Below, in pieces: positions 34,001-45,200 of a stretch of DNA of 64,000 nucleotides. This stretch comes from Thalassia testudinum (lineage: Eukaryota; Streptophyta; Magnoliopsida; Alismatales; Hydrocharitaceae). Numbering within the stretch: position 1 is the stretch's first letter; the number at the start of each line of letters is the position of its first letter. Made by a program: the position numbers and the translations under genes. The stretch is taken from NCBI GenBank assembly GCA_037157565.1, contig JAZHRO010000063.1, forward strand, positions 92,628,001 to 92,692,000, read 5' to 3'. A model generated the notes under the pieces. That model saw only the letters and a list, made by a program, of their open reading frames with translations, was not told the DNA's origin and searched no databases.

Positions 34001-34330
34001 ATCATCACTTTTTTCAAAGGCTTCAATTCTCTCATTTCTAACTTCCCTCATTTGCTCACCATAAGTTGTCCAATTTATGTAATGTTTCCACCAACCATTA
34101 CAAATCACATGCTCCAAAACTGTGTCCCAGTCATAGAAAAGCCAATTCAAACAGTGTCTACATGGGCATAAAATCAAGTAAAAGAATTCACATTGTCTAA
34201 ATGTCTTCCTATCATAATGAAATGCCCACTCCAGAAACGAAATCACTCCACTCTTGTGTTCATGGTAATTTGAATTCCTCATACTGATCCATGACTTATT
34301 CATGATAATTAACCTAAATGTAAAAGACAA
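31083..34330 (-). pseudogene. TNP2/TNPD-like CACTA transposase, multiply frameshifted
   Basis: Main transposase gene of the CACTA element, read right to left. The N-terminal Transpos_assoc-type domain (MNKSWISM... CPCRHCLNWL ... NWTTYGEQ) lies at about 34,310-34,050. Next come a 33,900-33,700 segment, then Transposase_21-type blocks: CPKYCEGRYK ... VLCYFSLIPKLEWLF near 33,600; SYSIWLVVMVTYNLPSWLC and GPKQPTNAIDVYLQPLIDKL near 33,300-33,150; CPICMDETHHLRLPKSKKFCYLGHHRF near 32,980; LPYWKDLAVRYNLDVMHIEKN near 32,680. DUF4218-like sequence (KLKDYVFNKGKPEGSIVEGY) starts at 32,034, and a DUF4216-like C-terminus (CKVVLFKCDWFDI) lies at 31,120-31,590. Stops and frame changes separate the pieces, so no active enzyme is made. 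The family cuts and pastes elements using CACTA ends. Confidence 0.92.
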
Positions 34331-35032
34331 CCACTCATAAGTTGGACTTGAATAAGATAAAAATGTGCATTTTAAGGTCACTCATAATTTAGACTTGAAT
34401 AAGGAAGAAATGTGTATTTTAAGAAGATTTTCACTTGATAGCCCATCCTTAAAGGTTTGATCACAACATTACTTCTTACATGCAACCAGTACTTAAAGAA
34501 ATTTCGACAGCATTTCCCCTCACTTCTCCAGTATATTCCCCAAGACTAACCTTAACTATATCCCCAATAGCCTCCACTAAAGGGCACTTTGGGAACGGAG
34601 CTAAGATTAGTTGGTATATCGGAGAAGAGTGAGAAAATGCGACCGAAATTGCTCCAAACACTAGCTACATGCAAGAAATAAACCTAAGTTATGATCAAAT
34701 CTTCAATGACCTCCCTTTGTTCAAAACTTCTCTGAACAAAGGACGATGACACTTATGGCATGTTATAAAGACAATGCATTGTGCATGTAAGTGAGGTATG
34801 CACACTCTGCATTATCCGTATAACATGATTATAAGTCTCGACGAACTAGTATTTTGACACAATTATATCGCTCCCACAATCTATTACCTAGGGGTTAGAA
34901 TTCCTATTGTTTGTCATCAAGTGCGTATAAATTTGTGCAAGTGTGTGTATCTACAAAATTGTAATAAAAATTTCATAATCAAACATAACTATCAAATATC
35001 AAAGGCATGCCCACTAAGAGGAAAATATCAAG
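34331..35032. other. CACTA internal sequence upstream of transposase
   Basis: Non-coding, AT-rich sequence. It would hold the 5' UTR or promoter of the TNPD-like gene on the minus strand, but I cannot identify a promoter. A short frame near 34,476-34,661 has no recognisable family. Confidence 0.4.
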
Positions 35033-35540
35033 CTAGTCAATAGATGACATAAAATTGTTAGCTGTAGGAAGGGATCTAAAGAAAGTCTTTGTTTCAGCTA
35101 CAGGCATGTACGAGTCAACTTCAATATTTCTAGAAGTAACTTCACATCTTTCCTTCCAAATAAGCCACAAGGTTGTTGCTACGGCCAACCTAAAAAGCCA
35201 AAGGTGTCTATTCTTTTTATTCCCATCTCCTCCATCATGGAGGAATAAACACAAAATTCCAGGAGGCAAGTTGAAATTTGGTCACAACAAACTAAGGATG
35301 GTTTTTGTGAAAGAACATTTTTTTAAGATGTGATCCACACTCTCTGAACTTGATATGCAGAGAATGCACTAGTTGGGGAGTTGAAAGCACCAGGACTGTA
35401 ATCAATCTAGAGTAGGGAGCTTAGCATGTAACACCATCCAGAGAAAAAAAGGCAGTTCCTAGAGGGAAGAAGTGGGACCATATAAGACTTTGTAAGGCAG
35501 GTCTAATCCCCCCATCCAAAATAAATGGGAAACTTTTTCT
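35033..35540 (-). pseudogene. LINE reverse-transcriptase C-terminal (zf-RVT-like) fragment
   Basis: The minus strand reads a broken zf-RVT-type domain: FLWMVLHAKLPTLD near 35,430, then CILCISSSESVDHIL near 35,350 with the paired cysteines and His expected in L-C-x-S-x-E-S-x-D-H, then LFRLAVATTLWLIWKERCEV at about 35,190, matching the W-x-x-W-x-E-R ending of plant LINE ORF2. The region before the zinc motif is truncated, with no RT core upstream. It lies inside the CACTA element between the transposase and the right end, so it was inserted or captured there. Confidence 0.75.
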
Positions 35541-35547
35541 GGACACA

Positions 35548-35720
35548 CAATGTTAAACCTTAAACACTAAACCCTATAACCTAACCTAAAAACAAATAAC
35601 CATAAATTAAACCCTACTCCTAAACACAAAACCCTAAACACAAAACCATAAACCCTAAACACAAAATGTAAAACCTAATCACAAACCCTACTCCTATACT
35701 TACTTGTAACAAATCGTAAG
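35548..35720. repeat. Degenerate telomere-like (CCCTAAA) patch
   Basis: Several units of the plant telomere repeat sense (aaaccctaa, taaacactaaaccctat, aaaccctactcctaaacaca, ataaaccctaaacacaaa) lie in about 170 bp, all in the same orientation. They are interrupted and degenerate. It directly follows the LINE fragment. Confidence 0.6.
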
Positions 35721-36015
35721 CCGAAAAATTTCGATAGAGTTTCCACTATAATATGGGATTTCTCTCAAATCCTACATACATAATGCATCACAACAGATGT
35801 GGGTAGACAAATAACAATTACCAACCATTTCACTAAAACATATGTGGTCACACCCCACAATGACAATTACTAACAATTATCCTACATATGTGGGCACACC
35901 CACTAATAACAATTACTAACAATTTAACTAAACCAAAAATATAAACTAATAACATGTTATTGCATTCACATATAAAAATCAAATCTAAGTACTTAATAAA
36001 GAAAAAATAACCTAG
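35721..36015. other. AT-rich CACTA-internal spacer
   Basis: No coding potential. Short repeated blocks such as 'atatgtgggcacaccc' and 'acaattactaacaattat' are visible. Confidence 0.4.
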
Positions 36016-36405
36016 CTATTTGAGAGGGGGGAGGTGGTAGAGGGTGCTGGAGGTGGTGGTGGTGGCTGTGGTGGCGGGGGTAGGGGGTGGTGGTGCTGCT
36101 GGATGGGGGAGGGGGTGGTGAGTTGTGGTGGTGGCTGTAGGGGAAGTGGTTGTGGTGGCAGGGGTGGTGACAGGGGGTGGTGGTGTTGGTGGTGGGTGGT
36201 GGTGTTGGTGTTGGTGGTGGCGGTAGGAGTAGGAGGTGGTGGCGACAGAGGTGGTGGTGGCAAGTGGTGGTGGTGTTGGTGGTGGTCGCAGGGGGTAGTG
36301 GTGCTGTGGGTGGTGGTGGCAGCAGAGGTGGTGGCGGCGGGTGGTGGTGCTACAGGTGGTGGCTGGTGGTGGGCAAGGGGGAGGGTCAGGGAAGGCAGGC
36401 AATGA
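36016..36405 (+). repeat. GGT/GGTGGC-rich low-complexity tract
   Basis: About 390 bp made almost only of ggt, ggc and gg(a/c) triplets, with higher-order copies such as 'ggtggtggtgttggtggtgg'. It is open in several frames on both strands (Gly/Val-rich or Pro/Thr-rich), a composition artefact. It continues into a GGA-rich stretch to about 36,600. In CACTA elements, GC-rich sequence near an end often marks the transcription start region of the transposase gene. Confidence 0.85.
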
Positions 36406-36619
36406 GGGGTAGGGGAAGGAGGAGGCAGACAGAGGAGGAAGAAGAGGAGGAGGATGGCTACCCCTTGAGGTCGAGAAGGAGGAGTTGAGGAGGAAGAGGA
36501 GCCGCAGCGACGGGGAGGAGGTCTCGTGGAGGGGAGGGGTAGGAGGAGGTCACGAGGTGGAGGAGGAGTCGCTTCAGATTTGGGACGAAGGGGGAGGGAG
36601 TCAATTCTATGCTAGGGAT

Positions 36620-37147
36620 TTAACTCAACATTCTCGATCGTTCCTAATAAATGGTCAGTGATACTCTTATTACCGACTGTTAATAATGGTTGGGAATAAC
36701 TCATTTTCCGATAGTTAAGGTCGAACGGTCGATGATAGACTTTGAAAATTTGCCCGCCTACGCTCGTAGGTTATGAAAACATTATCTTTGACTGTTAATA
36801 TAGAAATGATCGACTATACTATTATTGTCGACCGTTTATAACGGTTGATAATGGTGTCAACCAGATGTCTTAATTTTACTTTACTTTCTCGAATGTTATA
36901 TATTGCATAGTCGAGGATTTCTTTATCCTCAACCGTTTAAATAACAACGGTCAAGTAAATTTTTAATCTCGATCATTTATAACGGTTGAGAATGGTCTCA
37001 ACCTCCTCAACTGTTTTCCAGATGACAAAGTTAATGACCGGACTTTTGGCAACTGTTCCTATTAAAACAGTCGAGAATAGCATTATTGCCAACTGTTACT
37101 TGAATAGTCGAAAATATCTATCGCGAACAGTGCTTTTTCTAGTAGTG
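36620..37147 (-). repeat. CACTA right subterminal repeats and terminal inverted repeat
   Basis: Multiple copies, in both orientations, of the same AACGGT(C/T)GANAAT motif seen at the left end (for example near 36,660, 36,725, 36,840, 36,980 and 37,065). They end in ttctagtagtg at 37,147, the inverted CACTA terminus. GTG follows as the right target duplication. Confidence 0.88.
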
Positions 37148-37304
37148 GTGGAAGGATACACTTACAGAACTTTCTAACTGCACTTTACTCTGATCTATTC
37201 CGCTTTGGCTCACCTTGGAAGGGTACCTGTAATCACATAAAGAAAGGAGAAAAGTGAGCTAAAAATTCAAGTAAGGCAGAAAATGTGGGGAAAACCAAAG
37301 AGCG
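37148..37304. other. Internal remnant of a minus-strand LTR element
   Basis: About 160 bp between the CACTA end and the minus-strand primer site at 37,305. On the minus strand it would be the start of the leader of the element whose LTR lies at 37,331 onwards. It is cut by the CACTA insertion, and I cannot recognise the rest of the element to the left of 12,402. Confidence 0.45.
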
Positions 37305-37330
37305 TTGCCTCCTTGGCAACGATGGCAAAA
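37305..37330 (-). other. Primer binding site, tRNA-Asp type (minus strand)
   Basis: The minus strand reads ttttgccatcgttgccaagg followed by aggcaac, close to the tRNA-Asp complement (tttggcgccgttgccgggga) with transitions. It abuts the LTR that ends (minus sense) at 37,331 with GCTCATCA. Confidence 0.75.
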
Positions 37331-39052
37331 TGATGAGCTAAATTTGAATGTGAAAAAGATTTAATTAAAAACCTGTCATTGTAGTTGCGTAAAAATCTGC
37401 TATCAAATAAATTTTACTGAAGCTCGAGGTAGCCCCAGGTCAAACATGGGGAGGCGAATGTCTGATTACAAAAATCGCGTTTGCTTTTATTTGCTTTTAG
37501 TGTTTTTATCTTTTGTAATTTTTTTGGTATTCTTATAAGATAGAGTATCAAGCAAAATAATTTTTATCTAGTCTACTATAATCTTGTAGAATAAAAGAGA
37601 GTGAGAGAAAGAATAATTATTTCATAAAATAGAGCAATGTCTATTACAACTAATTTCATAATATAAAGCTAACATAGAGAGCGAATAAAAAGATGGAATG
37701 AGATGAGGAAATCCTCAATGGCTGCTTGGAGGATGAATCGCCTTGATGGCTCCTGGATGAAAGTGTTGAGAAGCTAGATGAAGAACAACGGAGCTGGAGG
37801 AAGGAGGACGAGGCAAGATGGTGTCGCGGTGAGGATTTGCTTCCCGAATGTGGTGAGATGACGGCCACAGGACGCTCCATGAAGGGGGTTGAGAAGCGAG
37901 AAAAAATATTTACTTTCTACTCTAGAGGAGCATCCTAGGCTTAGGACTAGCTCCTTCGAGCTTTGAAGGAGGTAGAAAGAAATGGGTTGCAAATGGTGGG
38001 TGTAAGGGGTATTTATAGGGTGGAGAAAGGGTAAAAAGATGGTATGAGTCAACAACGACATTAAAAACATCGCTAAAGACCCACCTGTTGTCGTCGCTAA
38101 AGACTCGCAGCTATCATAGGTTGGGAGAGCATCAGCTGTTCAATCTTCATCGTGTGGCAACAGACGCACGACGATCACGCTCACCAGATTACACTCATCT
38201 TGTGTGATCATGCATGCATCTGTGCACATCTTCTTTATCGTGGATGCCAAATGAACGACCACGATCGCACCTCACATGCACTCATAAATTGTGCCTCAGA
38301 TCACGTGCGATCACGCGTTTCCTACCCAGTTGCATATGCACTGATCTGTGCTGCCACGTGGCCACTGTCGCCGCTAGATCTAAATCGAGTGGCTCTATTT
38401 ACCTGCTTCCGCCTGCGTCGAAGAATTGAGGTGCAAGGCAATTTGAACCCACGTTTGCCTTTTGCTAACTCCCCACATAGCCATGTGCCAAGCACTCGAG
38501 TGCGATGAGTTCTTGAATTAACAACCAAGCGCTTGCGACCATTGGATTAATCCAACGGTAATGAGCTTGATGAGGCGTGGGGCCTTATCCACTGTTAGAT
38601 CTTCATCCAACGGTGGAGAAGTGCATTTAAGGATCCTTCAGTAGCTAAGCAAGGGCAGTAGGTGGCTTTGGGTATCCTGGATGATGCCACATGGCATTAT
38701 CTGGGCCGTCCATCTTTAGATGCTTGTAGGTGGCACAACGAACGTCGATTTGGGTCAAATTTTGTGCTGTTAGGTGACGATCGTCAATCCAAATCCATCC
38801 ATGCGGACGAATTTGTCGTTTGAAGCTCCGAATTGCTTCACCTAGTGATGAGTCCTTATTTGTGGGCTAATTAGTTACGTAAATGACTAGCTATAAGATT
38901 AATAATAATATATAAATAGCATGAATTAAGATGTAAATAATGTAGTTCATATATATTTACATTAATGCATCACATTCATATCTAAATATATTTAGAACTT
39001 ATTTAGAATAACATACATTAGCTTATTATATAAATTAGTTTACATGCATCAC
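37331..39052 (-). repeat. Athila-like LTR, minus orientation (right boundary approximate)
   Basis: On the minus strand, this region has the layout of the LTRs at 13,882 and 50,045. An AT-rich start is followed by 'tccaacgg/ccaatgg'-type blocks alternating with 'gatggacggcc...ccatgtgg', a TATA box (ctataaat, minus, near 38,011-38,018), a CT-rich leader and the end region 'catgtttgacctgggg ... actacaatgacaggttt', which matches 51,710-51,790 closely. The primer site follows. The upstream boundary could be the tgatgcat at about 38,971 or the one at 39,052. Its partner LTR is not in the window. Confidence 0.7.
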
Positions 39053-40383
39053 ACATTACATGCATTATTTAGTTAGAAATAAGAATTCATTTCTTAAGGA
39101 TTCATGCATAAATTATACATAATTCATTTCCATATATTTTATTCTATTTATGGTAGGACTGGCTGGCCACCGTCGAAGGCCAATGAAGACCACTGAATGC
39201 CCACGGAAGAAGTGGATCTCCCCATCACACCTCTTCCGTTTGAATTTCGCTGCGATGGCTATAAGCGAAGAGGAGTTGCTGCCTTGCTCGGGGATGCTCC
39301 ATTTCACTCCACCATTACCGTGCCTGCCCCACACCGCCAGCAGCCTGCACGTCGTCGACACTATTACCTGCCTACGTGGTTACAGCATGCAGCACACCCG
39401 CGTCGACTTCGTGGGCCAGCACTGCCCCATACTCTCGGATCGAGCGCAGCACTGCCCCAAGCCATTACCGTAGGCAAGATCATCTAAGCTTGCCATTTAT
39501 CTTTCTTCTTCTTTATTTTCTCTTTTATTTTATTTTCTTTTTCTATCTTACCATTCATCTTCTTCCTAGGAACGACAAGCTCAACTCCATCGCTAACCAA
39601 CCCGCCCTCTCTCCGTGTCGCTAAGTACACCTCCAGCACCACACATCACCACCACCCGCCAATTGCCAACAAAGCCAACTACGACCACCAGACTCCTCAC
39701 CTCCTCTCATCTTCCTCGCATGACCACCACCCACTCCACCACCCCGCATCACTTCCAGCCAACCTCCAACTCCTTGCCGGCACACAGCCACAGCTAGTAG
39801 GCCAGCCCACGCCACGCGTGCTTACGCACGGCCGGCTGCACGCACGTGCACACAGCCAGCAGGTTGTCGGAACCCTCCATTGATCGCCTCTTCAACTGGC
39901 CACCTCGCGACTTGCTACCTCCACCGTTGCGGAGCTTTAGCTCCCCTCGACCTCGTGTGAGCTCCTCACGATCGATCGTCCCCTCCTTTGCTCGCCGCAA
40001 TACCACGAAGAAATGCTCTGTTTGGGTGCTATTAAAATTTACGATTCATGCATTGTAAGATTTCATTTTCTGATTTAATTAGTAAAATATTATGGTACAT
40101 TTATGAGATCACCCTCCACTTTTAACGTAAATGTAATTTCAGCTCTTTCATATCTTGTTATCTTAATTAAAAGTGGGTTTTGACTCAGTTTCTTTGGGAA
40201 ATCATTCGTGAATAACAATATTTCAAACCTTATGAGTTTTAACGGGTGCGTTCCTCTCTATGGACACGACTTGCTCTTCTCAAGTGGTTAATTTTACATT
40301 ATTTTGACTTGTGCTTTCGTCTCTCGATATCGAACTACAATGTTGTGTTAAATCTATTTTCAAAAACTAAAATAGCATGATCA
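39053..40383 (+). repeat. Probable LTR of another element, plus orientation (left boundary uncertain)
   Basis: This ends with catgatca at 40,383 followed by a primer site at 40,387, so it appears to be an LTR. It has a GC-rich coding-looking middle (39,150-40,000, frames of 107 and 96 aa without recognisable domains) and an AT-rich end. The family was not identified, and no partner copy is in the window. Confidence 0.4.
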
Positions 40384-40386
40384 AAA

Positions 40387-40411
40387 ATGACACCATTGTC
40401 GAGGAGGCAAC
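40387..40411 (+). other. Degenerate primer binding site (tRNA-Asp type)
   Basis: The sequence atgacaccattgtcgaggag followed by gcaac resembles tggcgccgttgccgggga with C-to-T and G-to-A changes. It directly follows a CA-ending sequence. Confidence 0.55.
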
Positions 40412-41640
40412 AGACCTGTTAAAAGTCGCATCTAATCATTTCTTCACTTTTAATTTTATTTGAGGCACATTTAACTCTATTTTCTTTTTGGTGCGAAGTA
40501 TGCATATCTGGGGACAAGTTGTTACACTGGCCTCAACAACACCGAGGAGGACCTTGTTTCCACCAACTTGGAGGACTTTTTGAGGGAGTACTGATCATCT
40601 TTATCTCCTCCATTCTGCCATAGATAGACTTTATATTTTTTTTTCAGCACATTCACTTGAAGACCCTTATTCTGGGGTAGTCTTGAGGGGTTTGTTCTCC
40701 GACCTTATTTTAGGCCCTTGCATGGGTAATTTTTTGGGAGATTGTTCCCATTTCTTTATATTTCGGTCTCAACATGCATGCCTTCTAACACCACTCGTAA
40801 GTTGTGCATATGCAACAATTACGATACCTATTCATAGACATGCCACTAGATGACGATGCATCCTGGCCATGACCTATTAGCTCTAAAGATGACAAGATGC
40901 TTCATAGGCCATGCTTTTTTTTTTTTATAAAAAAAGGCTTCATAAGCCATGCTATGAGGAGATTAACAATTGGAGGTTCAAGTGCTGGATCATTTGTATA
41001 GTTGAGCTAAAATCACCGCATGGAACTTTTCAATAGTCATGTCTAGATACCACTCAAACTCTTGATTGTGGATTTGAGGTTCTTTGTGCTAATAGAAGTC
41101 TTAAGAGCCACAAGTGACCTCTAACAAATAAACAGATATAAGGCAAATGGTCCTAGAACTTCATCAGGAAATTGCCTCCATTAGGGCCACTGCCTTGTAC
41201 AATCAAATCGCTAAACCATTGCATCCCAAGGTTGCTGCACCATTATGGCTATTGCCCCAACCCAGATTTGTACCTCATCATGAGGGCCTCTACCCCAACA
41301 CAAATTAGGGTAGCCTCCTCTATGAGCCCACTACCATCACATATCTTAACTTCGATGGCCATTATGTTCACAAATAGCTATCACAACATGATTTGATGTA
41401 CCACTGGTATAGGAGAAATTGCAATGCTTTCTCCTTCCTTTTTTATCATTTTTTTTCTATTTTACTCATTTTTCTTTTTCTTTATTATTTTTTTCACTCT
41501 TTTTTTACTCCTTTTTTCCTGAGAGCCTGAGTGACCAAATCCATACACAATACCACAAAGTTGGCCCATCAATGGCAATATGATGGAAAGAGAAATAGGG
41601 ACAAAAAAAAAACTAATACAAGGAACAACAACTCCAAGCA
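40412..41640. other. Unassigned internal remnant
   Basis: About 1.2 kb downstream of the primer site, presumably the leader or decayed interior of that element. It includes a poly-T/A patch (40,918-40,936, with short complementary copies around it) and a T-rich tract at 41,430-41,520. No coding similarity is seen. Confidence 0.35.
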
Positions 41641-42011
41641 TGCATTGTATGGTAATTAGAGACAACTAATAGGACCACAACATACCAATCGTTCATTAAA
41701 GACAAAATATTGAAGGAAAAAAGGCTCTGCTTGATTGGTCAACAAAGATATCGATTGGTTGGATAGAGAACAACAAAATAGAGGCTTTGAGACTATCTAA
41801 TCGGTTGGAAATAAACTAACCAATTGGATAAAGCCCCTTCTAACATATGGCCATTAGGGTTAGTGGGATGAAATGATTAATCTTATTTCTTAGAAATGAA
41901 TCCAATACCTCTTTATAGAGAAAGAGGTTTGGGTAAATAATAGGGCATGTCCAGATCAATAAAAAAATAACAAAAGTGGTAAAACAACTAGAATAAATGG
42001 GAATCTCAACA
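41641..42011 (-). repeat. Ty1-copia 3' LTR remnant (minus; left end uncertain)
   Basis: On the minus strand, a cttgagggggagt-type polypurine tract (42,012-42,025) is followed by TGTTGAGATTCCCATTTATT, a typical copia LTR start, at 42,011. The LTR body includes a 'ctctttatagag' promoter-like block near 41,910-41,925. The 3' boundary is not defined by a partner. Confidence 0.6.
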
Positions 42012-42285
42012 CTCCCCCTCAAGCTAAAGTATATATTCAATCATGCTCAGCTTGGAACAACAATAGTTAAATGCCGATCAAGGTAGAGGCTTCGTGAACA
42101 CATCGGCAGTCTGATCCTTAGATGCAACAAAAGTGGTATGTAGCAAACCACGCTATATGAGATCTTTGGTGTAATGGCAATCAATCTCAACATGTTTGGT
42201 GTGCTCATGGAACATCAGGGTTTTGGTTATGTATGTAGCCACTCGATTGTCACATCTCATCTCCAAAGGTTCCTGATGAGGTGTG
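42012..42285 (-). pseudogene. Ty1-copia RNase H C-terminal fragment with polypurine tract
   Basis: The minus strand encodes LEMRCDNRVATYI, FHEHTKHVEIDCHYTKDLI and TADVFTKPLP, the standard end of copia pol (RNase H), followed by a stop and the polypurine tract. It stops abruptly at about 42,285 where unrelated AT-rich sequence begins. It overlaps in homology, by about ten codons, with the RNase H piece at 47,445, so the two may come from different copies. Confidence 0.85.
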
Positions 42286-45200
42286 GGTCAACATAGCTAA
42301 AATTCCCTAGGCTAGAAACTAGGTTAAACATTGCATATTTAACACTTGAAATGGGTTAAGTCTGGGAAATAACAGAAATAACCTAAAATAGTAAATTTGT
42401 GCTAAAAACGAAAAATTAGGTCATAAAATGAGATATTCTATTCAAAGTATAATATGGTGATCCAAATTACAAATTGAACACATATTAGGTCCAAAAGTTC
42501 AAATTGAAAGTGAAATCAACTTCCTAAATGTTCAATTTGACTTCAATAAAAACTTGGTTGCATTTGGACATCACTAAGACCTTGCAATTAGAGTTTAACA
42601 CATAGGTCCTTTATGCATATACATTTATTCACATTTCAAGTCGTCAGGGACTTAATTGTAAACCATCGAGGACCTTCTTGCAAATCCTAGGGACCACTTT
42701 GTAAGACTATTCCACCACTACTGGGCCTCTGTAAAATTCTCCTACCACTTCAAATCTTACGGCTGATCTGCAAATTCACCTTTAGACTTGAAGCTATCAT
42801 CCACTATGCAATAGAAGAACATGCATAATCAGGATCGTCCATTCATTGAGCCCATGATACAGCGGTCAATCCTCCATCAATCTTCGTGCACCTTTTCACG
42901 TAGGTTCACCCCTTGCTCCAGATCTCATCCAATGGCCATGATTTGGATTTGAACTTCGTGCGCCTCTCTCTCGCCATCACCGCCCAAGCCCTAATGGACT
43001 AATATCACCACTATGGTGAGTATAATCACTTAAATGGCTACTTAAGCAGTTGCTGAGCTACTCACACGTGCCATCGACCTCCCCTCCTACTTTCTTGAGG
43101 CGATCCTTTCCTCCCTCTCCAGCAACTTCTTACTAGTTCACTCATTGGGCCTGTGACAAGGGTGTGGCTTTTCTTCCTCAATTTCTCCTTATCAAGCTAG
43201 ATCTTGTAACACTAGGAGATGACCCTGAAGCTCCTCTTGTAAGCCCTTCACTTGCTAAAGACCTCCCACCCTTCTTCATCCTCAACTACCAGCTTTGGAT
43301 CCATAGGTTCCGTTCGTCTAATTAAATTAGGATTTCCTACTTTCTAGATTAGTTTTAGTATTAGTTAGTGTAGTTTGATTAGCTTAGGAGTAGATCAAAT
43401 ACCTTGATTCATGGATATTGTGGTTTAGTTTAGGAGTAGATTAGGATAATTCCTCACCTCCTCTGATCAATTCAGATCAAAGGAGATGAATCCACTGCCA
43501 TCCGCATGTTCATATATCTTTCCCTTCACCTTACGATCCACGTTCACTATTCTACATATGGTTTCAGTTGCCTGATCACTCCATCCATGTTAGCTGATTT
43601 AGAAATGAAGTTTTATTGCTTTTAGATCTAAATCACGCCAAAAATAACTTGAGGGTGATTTCATCCATATCATTAAGTCACAGCCACCCTCACTATGCTC
43701 TGATTTGTGCTTAATTGGTCATTGGAATTTGACTTAAGTTTTGCGATTAAATGAGGATTTTTCTGAGGCAATTATGTTTAATCAGATTTTAAATGATCAA
43801 ATTAAGCAAATATGTGTTTGATTGGACTAATGGCGATGGGCATGGATTGTTTTAATTGGATTTGTTACTGAGGATAGTGTTTATGCCCAATTTATATCTC
43901 AGCTTCTGAGTTTTGCTCTTTAATGATAGCTAGAGCCAAGAAAAATTAGTTGCACTGATTTGAGGCTCTAGCAATGATTCAATTGCTTTTTAAGGGTCGC
44001 CCAACGTTCCTGAGCACCAATTAATGATGTGTAGGAGGTATAGGTGATCATATCACTTTAGTGATTCAAGATCAAAAGTCTAATATGGGTGACATTGTTC
44101 TCTAATTTTAAATGATTTCAATTTGCTGGGTGATGGTTGATTGATGCTTGAGTTGATATAAATGAAGAATGGAGTTGGTTTTATGAGAATTTGAAGTCTT
44201 AGTTTGACTCTCATGTTCAAACTGTTTATAGAATGAAATGAGAATTGATTTGGGGTTTCAGGATTTGCTAAACTTCAATTAGATTTTCAGTGAGTTCAGG
44301 AGTTTGTCAAGGAGTTTTTACAATAGCAGATATATGGTTTTGATGTGAATCTGACCTAATTTAAAGTTTGAGTTGCCTTTATCGATAGTAGCTCTTATTT
44401 GTCTGGATATGGAGTTTCTATGGGATTCTGATTTCTGATTTGGGCTGATAATGATCAATCTAAGTAGTAGTTGATTAGCTGCTTGTATTCAACAGGCAAA
44501 AGCAGCTATTAGCTACAGCAATAGCTGTAGCACGATTTTAAGATGTCTAACTAGCGGCTTCTTCGTCTAATTTTAAATGGAGTAGCAGTAGCAGTAGCTG
44601 AGATATGTCAGCTGTTGCCGTTGCTACTGTCTTCAAGGTTAATTGAGTTCAATTTTGAGAGATTCTTGAGCTTTAGACTTGTGTATATTGTTAGAACATA
44701 TGTTTAAGCATTCATGTACTATTATGGACTTTAAATCTATTTTGAATGTCATGTAAATCATGTTTCTAGCCATTGTCAGCTCATTCATCATGAAACTATC
44801 CAACTAATGCTTTTAATGAAAAAAATCTGGGTGAAAATCATCTTTAAATGTTCATATACCTTTCATGTGATATACTAAATGTGTTGAAGTGCTTATATCC
44901 CTTTTTCAGCCATTCAAACCCCTTTTAGTGCCTTAGGACTTTAATTTCAAACACTCAACAAGGCCTAATTAGAGTTGATTTGTAAATAAATAAAATATAT
45001 AAAGAATTTTCAAAAAAATAAAATCAAGTTGTCTTGAGTAGGATTAGATATTTTTTTAGGTATATGCCAAGTTTCAAGATAATCTGAACCCCCGATTTAC
45101 TAGAACATACCGGTTAACGATTCAGTCTATCTTGGAATTTAATAAAAGACCAAAACTCAAAAATCACAAAAAGAAACCTTTCTCTCTCATCTCACTCTTT

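Larger units (their letters stand above)
12402..37147 (-). mobile_element. CACTA (En/Spm-type) DNA transposon, 24.7 kb including nested insertions
   Basis: The left end reads CACTACAAGAA at 12,402. The right end, read inward on the minus strand, is CACTACTAGAA, finishing at 37,147. Both fit plant CACTA terminal inverted repeats. The flanks are GTG (12,399-12,401) and GTG (37,148-37,150), a perfect 3-bp target duplication as this superfamily makes. Subterminal motifs cluster at both ends. Two minus-strand genes, TNPD-like then TNPA-like, run from right to left. Subtracting the Athila-like element and the solo LTR with their target duplications leaves about 9.8 kb, a normal autonomous size. The transposase is frameshifted and TNPA is interrupted, so the element is dead. 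Confidence 0.93.

Noticed and set aside
36012..36488. Gly/Val-rich and Pro/Thr-rich frames on both strands
   Set aside because: Produced by GGT-type triplet repeats, with no start context or homologous domain.
39150..40006. Possible host gene exon (107-aa and 96-aa frames, GC-rich)
   Set aside because: Frames overlap in different phases, have no recognisable motif or splice context, and the region ends in an LTR-like terminus with a primer site. An LTR is more likely, although a captured exon cannot be excluded.
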